Shown one piece after another: positions 1 through 6,182 of a DNA stretch of 53,938 nucleotides (the first letter of the stretch is position 1; each line of letters starts with the position of its first letter). The stretch covers positions 1-53,938 of the forward strand of contig NZ_JAKJSQ010000024.1 in assembly GCF_050337105.1 (NCBI RefSeq), read 5' to 3'. The translations under genes were made by a program, and so were the position numbers. This stretch comes from Aliivibrio_A kagoshimensis (GTDB lineage Bacteria > Pseudomonadota > Gammaproteobacteria > Enterobacterales > Vibrionaceae). The notes beneath the pieces were generated by a model that was given only the letters and a program-made list of their open reading frames with translations, was not told the origin of the DNA and did no database searches.

Positions 1-2
1 GT

Positions 3-473
3 ATTATATTTATATCAGTTGTTTTAAGTATATTAGTGGGGTGTGGTACAACTCGTATGGCTTACACGCCAAATGATGTTGATATTGAGAAAGCTCCGAT
101 GCTAATTGATAGGATGATAATGACTCAGCATCGTGCATGGAAACCAGATTATTTTGTCATTACTGAACATTACTTTGGTTGGGATTTTGGATATGAATCT
201 ACAACAAGTGGAGTCGGAAGTGTAGTAGGTGATAGTGGTATTGTTTTTTCTAGCTCTTCCAGCACAACTCATAGAGTCTCAGATCGGGTTTACTATGACG
301 AAGTTGCTGAAGTGAAATTATTAGACTGGACAAGAAAATTTAAACAGTGGTACGTAGTTACGCTTTATCGAGAGGATGGAAGTCAGATTATGCATATATT
401 ACGTACACGTAATTTAAAAGATGCCCAAATAATGGTTGATGCGGTTAATACTTTTCTAAAAAATCGCACATAA
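3..473 (+). CDS. Lipoprotein of unknown function, 5' end missing
   Basis: The reading frame is open from the first base of the window, so the true start lies upstream. Reading from position 3, the product begins inside a hydrophobic stretch that ends in the lipobox LVGC (cysteine codon at 42-44), followed by GTTR. This is a type II signal peptide, so the mature protein should be a lipid-anchored outer or inner membrane protein of about 143 residues. The mature part has a Gly/Ser-rich middle (about 75 residues in) and a C-terminal half reading like a small beta-rich domain. I do not recognise a family. The stop codon at 471-473 coincides with the start of a repeat that also follows two other genes in this region, so it may be a former integron cassette gene. 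A GTG at 36 is only an internal codon of the signal peptide. Confidence 0.7.
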   Translation: MIFISVVLSILVGCGTTRMAYTPNDVDIEKAPMLIDRMIMTQHRAWKPDYFVITEHYFGWDFGYESTTSGVGSVVGDSGIVFSSSSSTTHRVSDRVYYDEVAEVKLLDWTRKFKQWYVVTLYREDGSQIMHILRTRNLKDAQIMVDAVNTFLKNRT

Positions 474-545
474 CAAATAAGAATAGGGCGGTGTTGAACA
501 AGCCCGAAGCTCCTCTCTATAATATAGTAAATTGTGAAGTTTGAG
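471..545 (+). repeat. Cassette-end repeat, copy A
   Basis: About 75 bp closely matching copy B at 3255-3325, and in its first 32 bp copy C at 4257-4288. It starts TAACAAA and has the core GGCGGTGTTGAACAAGCC. The flanks of the core co-vary to keep a short stem: GGGC/GCCC here, AAGGC/GCCTT in copy B. It begins on the stop codon of the lipoprotein gene. GTTGAAC fits the attC right-core pattern GTTRRRY, and TAACAA is the usual attC left edge. I infer a collapsed attC-like site, but the arms are too short to prove it. Confidence 0.55.
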
Positions 546-616
546 GTTATCGAGGTGATTTTGCTAGAGCAGCTCGTACCGTTTTTGTGAATTACGGGGA
601 CAGACACTTTTTCTTA
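533..616. mobile_element. Relic of a tyrosine recombinase element
   Basis: From about 537 the sequence matches, on the same strand, the region at 1869-1920 that encodes the N-terminus of a tyrosine recombinase on the minus strand. It is followed at 591-614 by the motif GGGGACAGACACTTTTT, which recurs in variants at 1778-1796, 3336-3357 and 3514-3540. No intact reading frame remains. It is a truncated copy of the same mobile element. Confidence 0.5.
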
Positions 617-683
617 ATGGACGCATTTTCGGACGAATAATCATGCAACTACGTGAAATCTAGATAGGTTCAACCGCTAAAGG

Positions 684-741
684 CTTCTACTTTTTAACGT
701 AGAAGACGGTATTAAAATAGCTGTGGAGAAATCCTACAGCC
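684..741 (-). terminator. Two hairpins after the abm-marR operon
   Basis: A 7-bp stem with an 8-nt loop (684-705) and a second hairpin (720-740, GCTGT/ACAGC arms extended by G:T and G:C pairs) lie just beyond the last minus-strand gene. Read on the minus strand, the second is followed by a short T-rich run (CTATTTTAAT). This is a plausible but weak factor-independent terminator. Confidence 0.35.
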
Positions 742-755
742 TCGTTATGTGCCTA

Positions 756-959
756 CTATTGTGCTACTCGATCTATCGTCACACTTACTTTAGGCGCAAT
801 TATTAAAACCATGATAGGAACTAAAATTATTGTTATTGCCAAGGTTTGTTGCCACAGAGGTAATTGAAAACCTAGGTTTGTGAGTATAAATATTAGTAAT
901 GTCACAATAGGATAAACACACGCCCAAGTTAAAATAATTCTAAATATTTTTTTCTTCAT
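756..959 (-). CDS. Small two-helix membrane protein
   Basis: This encodes a 67-residue protein with a Lys-rich N-terminus and two predicted membrane helices (about 8-27 and 36-56) separated by a short loop with a Trp-Gln pair. It looks like the small DUF2798-type membrane proteins that sit beside regulators, but that family assignment is tentative. The start has a good ribosome site (GGGATAA) inside the end of the MarR gene; only 2 bp separate the two genes, so they should be translated from one mRNA. As the last gene of the abm-marR operon, it may be a transport or stress accessory protein; no function is shown by the sequence. Confidence 0.6.
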   Translation of the reverse strand: MKKKIFRIILTWACVYPIVTLLIFILTNLGFQLPLWQQTLAITIILVPIMVLIIAPKVSVTIDRVAQ

Positions 960-961
960 AT

Positions 962-1393
962 TTATCCCATTAATTTATTTATTTCATTGAAATATCCAGG
1001 AAGAACATTGGATAAACAGGTAATTCCTTTTTTTGTTAGTGAAATTTTCTTTGCTCTTTTATCTGTATCATCATTACTCGAAGTCAGTAAGCCATCCTCA
1101 ATTAACCTTTTTAACGTCCTTGTCAGTACTGGCCGTGACACGTCTAAACGGGATGCGATTTCATGTGCATAGAGACTGGTTCTATCGGGCTCTCGATCAA
1201 TAACAATAAGTATTAAAAACCTTAGCTGTGAAAGATCATGACTAGAAAAATAGGTTTCTATATTCCTTACTAGCAGGCTTGATTGTCGCATTATGCAAAG
1301 AGCTTCAGTTATTGTGTTCTTCTCATTACTTGTTAAATCACTTGTGTATTTATCAAGCATTGCTTTGGTCGGAAGTTCCTTTAGAAAAAACAT
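962..1393 (-). CDS. MarR-family transcriptional regulator
   Basis: This encodes a 143-residue winged-helix regulator. Residues about 70-120 hold the MarR DNA-binding core: a helix-turn-helix (YAHEIASRLDVSRPVLTRTL) followed by the wing (DGLLTSSNDDTDKRAKKISLT). The D-x-R-A/K-K wing motif is typical of the family. It should dimerise and bind the large palindrome at 1703-1748 in front of its own operon, making it an autorepressor that releases on a small-molecule or oxidative signal. It is the second gene of a three-gene operon, 9 bp after the monooxygenase stop, with AAAGGT ahead of the ATG. The ligand cannot be read from the sequence. Confidence 0.85.
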   Translation of the reverse strand: MFFLKELPTKAMLDKYTSDLTSNEKNTITEALCIMRQSSLLVRNIETYFSSHDLSQLRFLILIVIDREPDRTSLYAHEIASRLDVSRPVLTRTLKRLIEDGLLTSSNDDTDKRAKKISLTKKGITCLSNVLPGYFNEINKLMG

Positions 1394-1402
1394 ATTTTAC
1401 CT

Positions 1403-1693
1403 TTAGGCTAGTTTAATAAGTTTAGAAATTTCAGGTGGGGTTGCTAACCAGTCAGTGTAAGCTTCAAAAACAGCTTTTGTATAACCCATTTCATGATGAA
1501 GTTTCAAAGCATTGTCATCAATCCATTCTTCGTATAGGTATAAACTACCAGCTCCATCTTCATGGAGTGTAAACTCTAAGCACCCAGATTCATTCCGAGT
1601 CTGCGATATAATTTCTATAATAGCCTCTTTTGATACCTCAAAATATTCTGGTTTTGGCGTTATCTTTGCAAAAATAAACGTATGCTTATTCAT
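1403..1693 (-). CDS. Antibiotic biosynthesis monooxygenase (ABM/YgiN-like)
   Basis: This encodes 96 residues of the ABM dimeric ferredoxin-like fold: a first strand (FIFAKITPKPEYFE), the central RNESGCLEFTLHED motif and LYLYEEWIDDNALKLHHE, all characteristic of YgiN-type quinol or electrophile-modifying monooxygenases. The frame extends upstream to 1726, but the start at 1693 is preferred because AAGGA lies 8 nt before it and the family begins there. It is first in an operon with marR and a small membrane protein. A MarR-controlled ABM protein suggests a response to quinones or related electrophiles; this is inference from family context. Confidence 0.8.
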   Translation of the reverse strand: MNKHTFIFAKITPKPEYFEVSKEAIIEIISQTRNESGCLEFTLHEDGAGSLYLYEEWIDDNALKLHHEMGYTKAVFEAYTDWLATPPEISKLIKLA

Positions 1694-1702
1694 AAATATA
1701 TC

Positions 1703-1748
1703 CTTCATTTGAAATTTAGTTATCATGGTAACTATATTTCAAATGAAG
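1703..1748. promoter_or_regulatory. 46-bp palindromic operator of the abm-marR operon
   Basis: Two 20-bp arms (1703-1722 and 1729-1748) are inverted repeats with one mismatch, around a centre GTTATCATGGTAAC. The inner part, AGTTA-N6-TAACT, resembles MarR-family operators. The palindrome covers the -10 box of the predicted promoter and runs into the ribosome site of the first gene, so a bound repressor would block transcription. Confidence 0.65.
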
Positions 1749-1759
1749 TCACTTTACAA
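1731..1759 (-). promoter_or_regulatory. Sigma-70 promoter of the abm-marR operon
   Basis: On the minus strand, -35 TTGTAA (1754-1759) and -10 TATAGT (1731-1736) are separated by 17 bp. The -10 box lies in the right arm of the palindromic operator. Confidence 0.6.
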
Positions 1760-1773
1760 GGCACATAATGAAT

Positions 1774-1935
1774 TAACGGGGACTGGCACTTTTCCAGGCA
1801 ATCGAGATATTGAGTCACTCGCGTTACGGCTCGTGAGTACGCATCTATGGTGGCAGGTCGTTTTCCTTGAAGTTTGAGGTTATCGAGGTGATGTTGGTAC
1901 AGTAATTCGTATCGTTTTTGTTGTTGAATATCCAT
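1774..1935 (-). pseudogene. N-terminal fragment of a tyrosine recombinase
   Basis: From the ATG at 1935, about 48 codons read like the N-terminal SAM-like (core-binding) domain of tyrosine recombinases, with the motif KLQGKRPATIDAYSRAVTRV. The frame then runs into unrelated flank at the GGGGACTGGCACTTTT border near 1778-1794; the catalytic domain is absent. Similar recombinases accompany IS91-like transposases in vibrios and shewanellas, but no transposase is present here. It is an inactive remnant. The same segment is repeated in more decayed form near 537-600. Confidence 0.6.
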
Positions 1936-2016
1936 AACAGATCTCCACTTAATCTGGTTTAATAACAATCAGTTAGGGTAGTATGGTTTTTATTCCGCCG
2001 CGAAGCGGCTTCGTTC

Positions 2017-2109
2017 AACAAGCAATTAAACAAGGACAAAAAATAGTGGTTTTTGTTCCTTCGTCACTATTTTCGCCAACAATTTTTTACCTGTTAATGT
2101 GGGCGTTAG
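2017..2109 (+). repeat. attC-like integron recombination site
   Basis: About 93 bp run from AACAAGC (2017) to GCGTTAG (2103-2109), the attC right core consensus (GTTRRRY family, G/TTAG cut site). The interior is an imperfect palindrome: AATTAAACA..GG near 2024 pairs with CCTGTTAAT near 2090, and AAAATAGTG (2039-2047) pairs with CACTATTTT (2064-2072). Length and structure fit vibrio superintegron attC sites. The left R-box is poorly kept, so it may be inactive. It lies just upstream of the Fic antitoxin gene, the position expected for the site of a preceding cassette. Confidence 0.6.
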
Positions 2110-2149
2110 AAGCTTGCTATACCAATAGGACCCACTTAAACGATGCTCG

Positions 2150-2158
2150 TGATATAAT
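2150..2158 (+). promoter_or_regulatory. Extended -10 promoter of the Fic operon
   Basis: TGATATAAT matches the extended -10 consensus TGN-TATAAT exactly, 31 bp before the antitoxin ATG. No good -35 is seen, which extended -10 promoters tolerate. Toxin-antitoxin cassettes in integrons typically carry their own promoter. Confidence 0.6.
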
Positions 2159-2189
2159 GGGAGTATGATTAAGATATTAGGTTTCCAGT

Positions 2190-2666
2190 ATGAATGTTTC
2201 GATAACTAAGATCTTGGCTTGTAAGAGTGTTGAAGAGCTGAAGTCGCTAGATTCTTATTTAGGATTGAAAAGGTCAGTTGAAGATAAGTTAGGCTTTAAG
2301 CTGCACGTAAAGGGATGGGAGTCTTTTTTCAACCGTATAAAGTCCCTTAAATCGTTGGTTTCAAAAAGTAAAAATGAGTTAGAAAGAATTCCAGATGCTA
2401 AGTCTTTTGTAGAAGCTAAGCGAGAGGCTAATAATGTTCTAGGCTTTAAAATAGATGTAAAGGAACTATCTAAACTTAAGGAAATGCTGAGATCATTAAT
2501 ATCCGTATTTTCTCAAGCCGTGATCAGCGCCCATGAGCGGTTTGAATCAACTAAAATTAGAAATTTTGTCCATAGTTCTAGATTAGAAGGTATAGATATT
2601 TCCAATCAAATGCCGGAACAATCATTGGAAAGTATTCTAGCTAAATATAGAGTGAAACATGGATAA
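2190..2666 (+). CDS. Fic toxin antitoxin (class I) with long N-terminal extension
   Basis: This encodes 158 residues. Near the C-terminus, SSRLEGIDIS (129-138) contains the Fic inhibition motif S/T-x-x-x-E-G/N; its Glu133 should reach into the partner's ATP site and block AMP transfer. The tail ESILAKYRVKHG resembles the end of VbhA/YhfG antitoxins. Those proteins are usually near 60 residues; here about 120 extra residues precede the motif, with an internal repeat: KLGFKLHVKGW (near 33-43) and VLGFKIDVKEL (near 83-93), each followed by a Lys/Leu-rich helix. That part is not recognised. The gene overlaps fic by 8 bp, which couples toxin translation to antitoxin translation. An extended -10 promoter lies upstream and an attC-like site before that. 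Confidence 0.75.
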   Translation: MNVSITKILACKSVEELKSLDSYLGLKRSVEDKLGFKLHVKGWESFFNRIKSLKSLVSKSKNELERIPDAKSFVEAKREANNVLGFKIDVKELSKLKEMLRSLISVFSQAVISAHERFESTKIRNFVHSSRLEGIDISNQMPEQSLESILAKYRVKHG

Positions 2667-3243
2667 GTATGATGCTTCTAACGATCATTACTGCTACAAG
2701 AATAGTTCGACTTTAGTCAATTTGCTAAACATCGAAGATATAGACACGTTGGAAGCTGCAGAGCGCGACATTACAGCTAAAACAGTGGCAAACGTTACTT
2801 TTTCTGAACCCCCTTACGATCTTGCGTATATGCAGAGTCTGCATCGTGAGCTTTTTTCTGTCTTGTACAGCTGGGCTGGTGAGGTTAGAGCTGTTGATAT
2901 ATCAAAAGGAGGTACTCGTTTTTGTACATGCTCACGTATTGAAGCTGAATCAGCCAAGCAGTTTGATAATTTAGCTAAAGATGGTTGGCTTAAAGGGCTA
3001 AAGCGGGAAGAGTTTTGTGAAAAACTAGCCGAATACTATTGCGAGTTCAATATGGTTCACCCTTTTAGGGAGGGGAACGGTAGGGTTCAGAGACTTTTGT
3101 TCGAACATTTAGCTCTAGCTGCAGGATATGAGCTAAATTGGGAGCATGTCGATACGTCTGAATGGGTGCAAGCAAATATCGACGGTGTTTATGTAAACTA
3201 CGAACCTATGAAAAACATATTCTTGACCGTTGTGCAATCCTAA
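2659..3243 (+). CDS. Fic-domain adenylyltransferase toxin
   Basis: This encodes a 194-residue Fic protein. Residues 134-145 read HPFREGNGRVQR, the full active motif HPFx(D/E)GNGRxxR: the catalytic His134, the phosphate-binding loop and both arginines are present. The flap that docks target proteins is seen near 83-93 (SKGGTRFC). Fic enzymes of this size transfer AMP from ATP to a target side chain; related toxins act on DNA gyrase, topoisomerase IV or other proteins, but the target here is unknown. There is no inhibitory helix inside the toxin, consistent with a separate antitoxin encoded just upstream (8-bp overlap). Copy B of the cassette-end repeat begins 12 bp after the stop. Confidence 0.85.
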   Translation: MDKYDASNDHYCYKNSSTLVNLLNIEDIDTLEAAERDITAKTVANVTFSEPPYDLAYMQSLHRELFSVLYSWAGEVRAVDISKGGTRFCTCSRIEAESAKQFDNLAKDGWLKGLKREEFCEKLAEYYCEFNMVHPFREGNGRVQRLLFEHLALAAGYELNWEHVDTSEWVQANIDGVYVNYEPMKNIFLTVVQS

Positions 3244-3254
3244 CCATCCGCTTC

Positions 3255-3325
3255 TAACAAACTAGAATAAGGCGGTGTTGAACAAGCCTTAAACCCCTCC
3301 TATATAGTAAATTGTGAAGTTTGAG
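3255..3325 (+). repeat. Cassette-end repeat, copy B
   Basis: About 71 bp matching copy A (471-545), from TAACAAACTAG through GGCGGTGTTGAACAAGCC to a shared AT-rich tail. The core stem is AAGGC/GCCTT. It sits 12 bp after the fic stop. Confidence 0.55.
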
Positions 3326-3335
3326 TTTGTGTCGA

Positions 3336-3357
3336 CTTACGAGAACAGACACTTTTT
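3336..3357. mobile_element. Mobile-element border motif
   Basis: ACGAGAACAGACACTTTTT is a variant of the border motif found at 591-614, after the recombinase relics. It marks a further decayed insertion. The rest of 3326-3468 holds no gene I can support. Confidence 0.35.
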
Positions 3358-3513
3358 ATTGGTGATACTCCCTATAGATATGAGTGTCTGCCCCGCTGTA
3401 AACGTGAGTAAGAACCGACGAATCACGATCTCCGTTATATCTATGCGATTAAATAGTATGGAAACAAAATGTTAGAAATAGAGAAAGTTAACGAATCAAA
3501 TATTGAGTCAATG

Positions 3514-3542
3514 GAATTACGAGGACAGACACTTTTTCTTAC
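3514..3542. mobile_element. Mobile-element border motif inside a spurious frame
   Basis: GAGGACAGACACTTTTTCTTA repeats the border motif with near identity to the copy at 591-614. It lies inside an open frame (3469-3756) that overlaps the next gene and is probably a chimera of relic sequence rather than a gene. Confidence 0.35.
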
Positions 3543-3655
3543 TAAATGTAGATTTACCAAGGCTGTCATGCCATTTGCTGAGAAAATCGCCCGCCAGCAC
3601 ATGGCTCACTTATTAGCAGGGCGTTATGTGTTCTTTCTGAGTCAGGGTGACAATA

Positions 3656-4234
3656 ATGAAGAAGATACTGGTTATAAATGGAAACCCAAAAAAGCAAAGC
3701 CTCTGCAAATCATTAGCAGAAACATACGCGCACGGTGCAACGGCTTCAGGCCATGACGTTGATGTGTTTCATTTAGCAGATTGTGAATTTAGCACAGTCC
3801 TCAAATCTGGTTATGAGAATAAACAGCCTTTAGAAGAATCACTTCAAATCATTAAGGAAAAGATTGAAGAATCTAATCATGTGGTGGTTGTTTCTCCGGT
3901 TTGGTGGGGGTCAGTGCCAGCATTATTGAAAGGAATGGTAGATCGAATTTTTTTACCAGGTTTTGCATTCAAATATGAGAAAAGTGATGTGTTACCAAAA
4001 CGTCTATTAAAAGGAAGGTCTGCAAGAATCATTCTCACAATGGACACTCCAATTTGGTACTACAAACTCTTTTATGGATCTCCAGCCACAAAAATGATGA
4101 AAAAAACCGTATTTGAATTTTGTGGTTTCAGTCAGGTTAAAGTTACTGAGTTTGGCTCTGTTTTGAAATCTAATGAAAATCAGCGGATAAAATGGCTTGA
4201 AAAAGTGAAGCAGCAAGGTGTAATGGCTATTTAA
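3656..4234 (+). CDS. Flavodoxin-fold NAD(P)H oxidoreductase
   Basis: This encodes 192 residues of the Flavodoxin_2 family (MdaB, KefF, NQO1-like). The N-terminus ILVINGNPKKQSLCKSLAETY is the phosphate-binding loop for FMN/FAD, and SNHVVVVSPVWWGSVPALLKGMVDRIFLPGFAF is the conserved flavin and subunit-contact segment. Such enzymes reduce quinones or azo/nitro compounds with NAD(P)H in the cytoplasm. The frame is open to 3647, but the ATG at 3656 is preferred: AGGGTGA lies just before it and the family starts at the beta strand. It is isolated between repeat-rich tracts, and copy C of the cassette-end repeat begins 23 bp after its stop, so it may be a cassette gene. Confidence 0.8.
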   Translation: MKKILVINGNPKKQSLCKSLAETYAHGATASGHDVDVFHLADCEFSTVLKSGYENKQPLEESLQIIKEKIEESNHVVVVSPVWWGSVPALLKGMVDRIFLPGFAFKYEKSDVLPKRLLKGRSARIILTMDTPIWYYKLFYGSPATKMMKKTVFEFCGFSQVKVTEFGSVLKSNENQRIKWLEKVKQQGVMAI

Positions 4235-4256
4235 AGTTAGAACCAAAACGCAGATA

Positions 4257-4288
4257 AAAAACTAGAATAGGGCGGTATTGTACAAGCC
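4257..4288 (+). repeat. Cassette-end repeat, copy C (short)
   Basis: This is the first 32 bp of the repeat shared with copies A and B (AAAACTAGAATAGGGCGG and a slightly altered core, GGTATTGTACAAGCC). It lacks the AT-rich tail. It follows the oxidoreductase gene by 23 bp. Confidence 0.45.
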
Positions 4289-4542
4289 GATAATGCAAAA
4301 CAAACAAGTACTAGGCTAAGCAGTTTTTTCACGATAATAACTCCTTGCATATCGAATATAACCTGTTCATTACAAGTGCAATTCCAGATAATGTCAAATC
4401 ATTTACTAGTTATTGATAACTCGATTTTTGTACTCTGCGGAGTGTAATTTCGTTCAACAAGGGTCAGTCATGGGCTCGGTGCCATGTACATATGATCAGA
4501 TTTAATAGGACGTAGTTAAAGCGGCATAGCTACACACAAAAC
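4289..4542. other. Non-coding tract at the edge of the accessory region
   Basis: No supported gene. There is a small inverted repeat at 4408-4421 (AGTTAT-TG-ATAACT) followed by a T-run, possibly ending transcription of the plus-strand oxidoreductase. TTCGTTCAACAAG near 4449 also occurs at 2010-2022 beside the attC-like site, suggesting one more cassette-end remnant. Confidence 0.35.
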
Positions 4543-4544
4543 TC

Positions 4545-4571
4545 AAAAAGGGAGCAACTTGCTCCCTTTGT
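4545..4571 (-). terminator. Terminator of codA
   Basis: An 11-bp perfect stem AAAGGGAGCAA/TTGCTCCCTTT (4547-4569, 1-nt centre) gives a T-run when read on the minus strand, 34 bp after the codA stop. Confidence 0.8.
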
Positions 4572-4602
4572 GGTTATTTACATCGATAAAAAAGTGCACT
4601 GC

Positions 4603-5895
4603 TTAACGCTTGAAGTCGATCGCTTCATCTTCTTCCAAATGAATCGTCGTCGTAGCTGGTTGTGTTTGAGCAATCAGTTTACCAGCACGAATCGAATAAC
4701 GAACCGGAACTTGGCGACGAACCGCATCAAATCCATTTTCTGCTGGCAGAATGAGCAAGTTACCTGGCTTACCTTCTTCGATACCATACTGATCTTGGAT
4801 ATTCAATGTACGTGCAGAGTGGGTGCTGATCAAATCGAGCGAGTGGTTGATCTGATCGTAACCCATCACTTGAGTAACATGTAAACCCATATGCAGAACT
4901 TGCAGCATATTGGCTGTTCCTAGTGGGTACCAAGGGTCAAATACGTCGTCGTGACCAAAACAAACATTAATGTCTGCAGCCAACATCTCTTTCACTCGGG
5001 TGACACCACGGCGTTTAGGGTAATCATCGAATCGGCCTTGTAAATGAATGTTAACCAATGGGTTGGCCACAAAGTTAATGCCAGACATTTTCAATAAACG
5101 GAATAGGCGAGACGCATAAGCGCCATTGTACGAACCCATTGCTGTCGTGTGGCTTGCCGTGACTTTATGACCCATTTCAAATTTAAGCGCTAGCGCGGCA
5201 AGTGTCTCTACAAAGCGGGACTGTTCGTCATCAATTTCATCACAGTGTACGTCGATTAAACAGTCGTATTTACGCGCAAGTTCGAACGTGTAATGCAGTG
5301 ACTCTACGCCATATTCTCGGGTGAATTCAAAGTGTGGGATCGCCCCAATAACGTCAGCACCTAGCTTGACCGCTTCTTCTAAAAGTTCTTTACCGTTCGG
5401 GTAGGAGAGTATGCCCTCTTGTGGAAAGGCCACAATCTGAATATCCACCCATTGCTTCATCTCTTCGCGAAGCTCAACCATGGCTTTTAGGGCAATTAAT
5501 GTTGGGTCTGAAACATCAACGTGGGTTCTAACATGCTGTACACCATTCGCAATTTGCCACTTTAAGGTTTGCTTCGCTCTTGATTTTACATCATCAATAG
5601 AGAGGGTTTGTTTACGCTCAGCCCAGCGCTCAATGCCTTCAAATAGCGTACCAGAGATATTCCAGCTTGGTTCGCCAGCAGTTTGAGTGGTATCTAGGTG
5701 AATGTGAGGTTCACAAAATGGCGCGATAGCGAGTCCACCTTCAGCATCGATGACAGATTCAGGAGCAATACCTTGATGACCGGTTGTAGAGATGGATTTG
5801 AACTGACCATCTTCAATCAGAATGTCAACAAGACCTTCCTGAGATGGAAGCTTGGCGTTTTTGATTAACAGGGTATTGCTAACGTTCTTAGACAT
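4603..5895 (-). CDS. codA: Cytosine deaminase
   Basis: This encodes a 430-residue amidohydrolase matching E. coli CodA in length and order. It converts cytosine to uracil and ammonia for pyrimidine salvage in the cytoplasm. Metal and catalytic residues are all visible, offset by +3 from E. coli: H64 and H66 (PHIHLD), Q159 (FPQEG), H217 and E220 (VHCDE), H249 (ASHTT) and D316 in FGHDDVFDPW. The start at 5895 has GAGGAAAAAGC before it. No codB permease is adjacent. The gene stands alone between the cassette-like patch and the divergent RTX operon, and has its own terminator. Confidence 0.95.
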   Translation of the reverse strand: MSKNVSNTLLIKNAKLPSQEGLVDILIEDGQFKSISTTGHQGIAPESVIDAEGGLAIAPFCEPHIHLDTTQTAGEPSWNISGTLFEGIERWAERKQTLSIDDVKSRAKQTLKWQIANGVQHVRTHVDVSDPTLIALKAMVELREEMKQWVDIQIVAFPQEGILSYPNGKELLEEAVKLGADVIGAIPHFEFTREYGVESLHYTFELARKYDCLIDVHCDEIDDEQSRFVETLAALALKFEMGHKVTASHTTAMGSYNGAYASRLFRLLKMSGINFVANPLVNIHLQGRFDDYPKRRGVTRVKEMLAADINVCFGHDDVFDPWYPLGTANMLQVLHMGLHVTQVMGYDQINHSLDLISTHSARTLNIQDQYGIEEGKPGNLLILPAENGFDAVRRQVPVRYSIRAGKLIAQTQPATTTIHLEEDEAIDFKR

Positions 5896-6182
5896 GCTTT
5901 TTCCTCGATTGAACCGACAAGAGAATCATACTCTATATTAAGCCAATTGATCGGATAGTTTCCCTTGGAGGTGCTTATTGATTAGCGGTGCAGATACATT
6001 AACTGCGAGCCAGTGGGTTTTAAGCGTGAAATAGATGAAACGTGAAGGGGAAGTTTGTGAGTGAGGTGGCTAACTTGTCAGCTCTACTGCCCAAAAAATA
6101 GTGATAATCAGTGGAATCAGTCCAGGTATGGTAAACCTATTACTAGCAGTATCAGAAATGAACTCAGTAAAAGGATAATCAA

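Noticed and set aside
383..607. 74-codon minus-strand frame
   Set aside because: It is antisense to the lipoprotein gene and runs through the repeat and recombinase relic. It has no family resemblance.
1983..2168. 61-codon frame
   Set aside because: It runs straight through the attC-like palindrome; its residues are those of the site and it has no ribosome site.
3469..3756. 95-codon plus-strand frame before the flavodoxin-fold gene
   Set aside because: It contains a mobile-element border motif, overlaps the well-supported next gene in another frame, and has no recognisable domain. It looks like a chance fusion of relic sequence.
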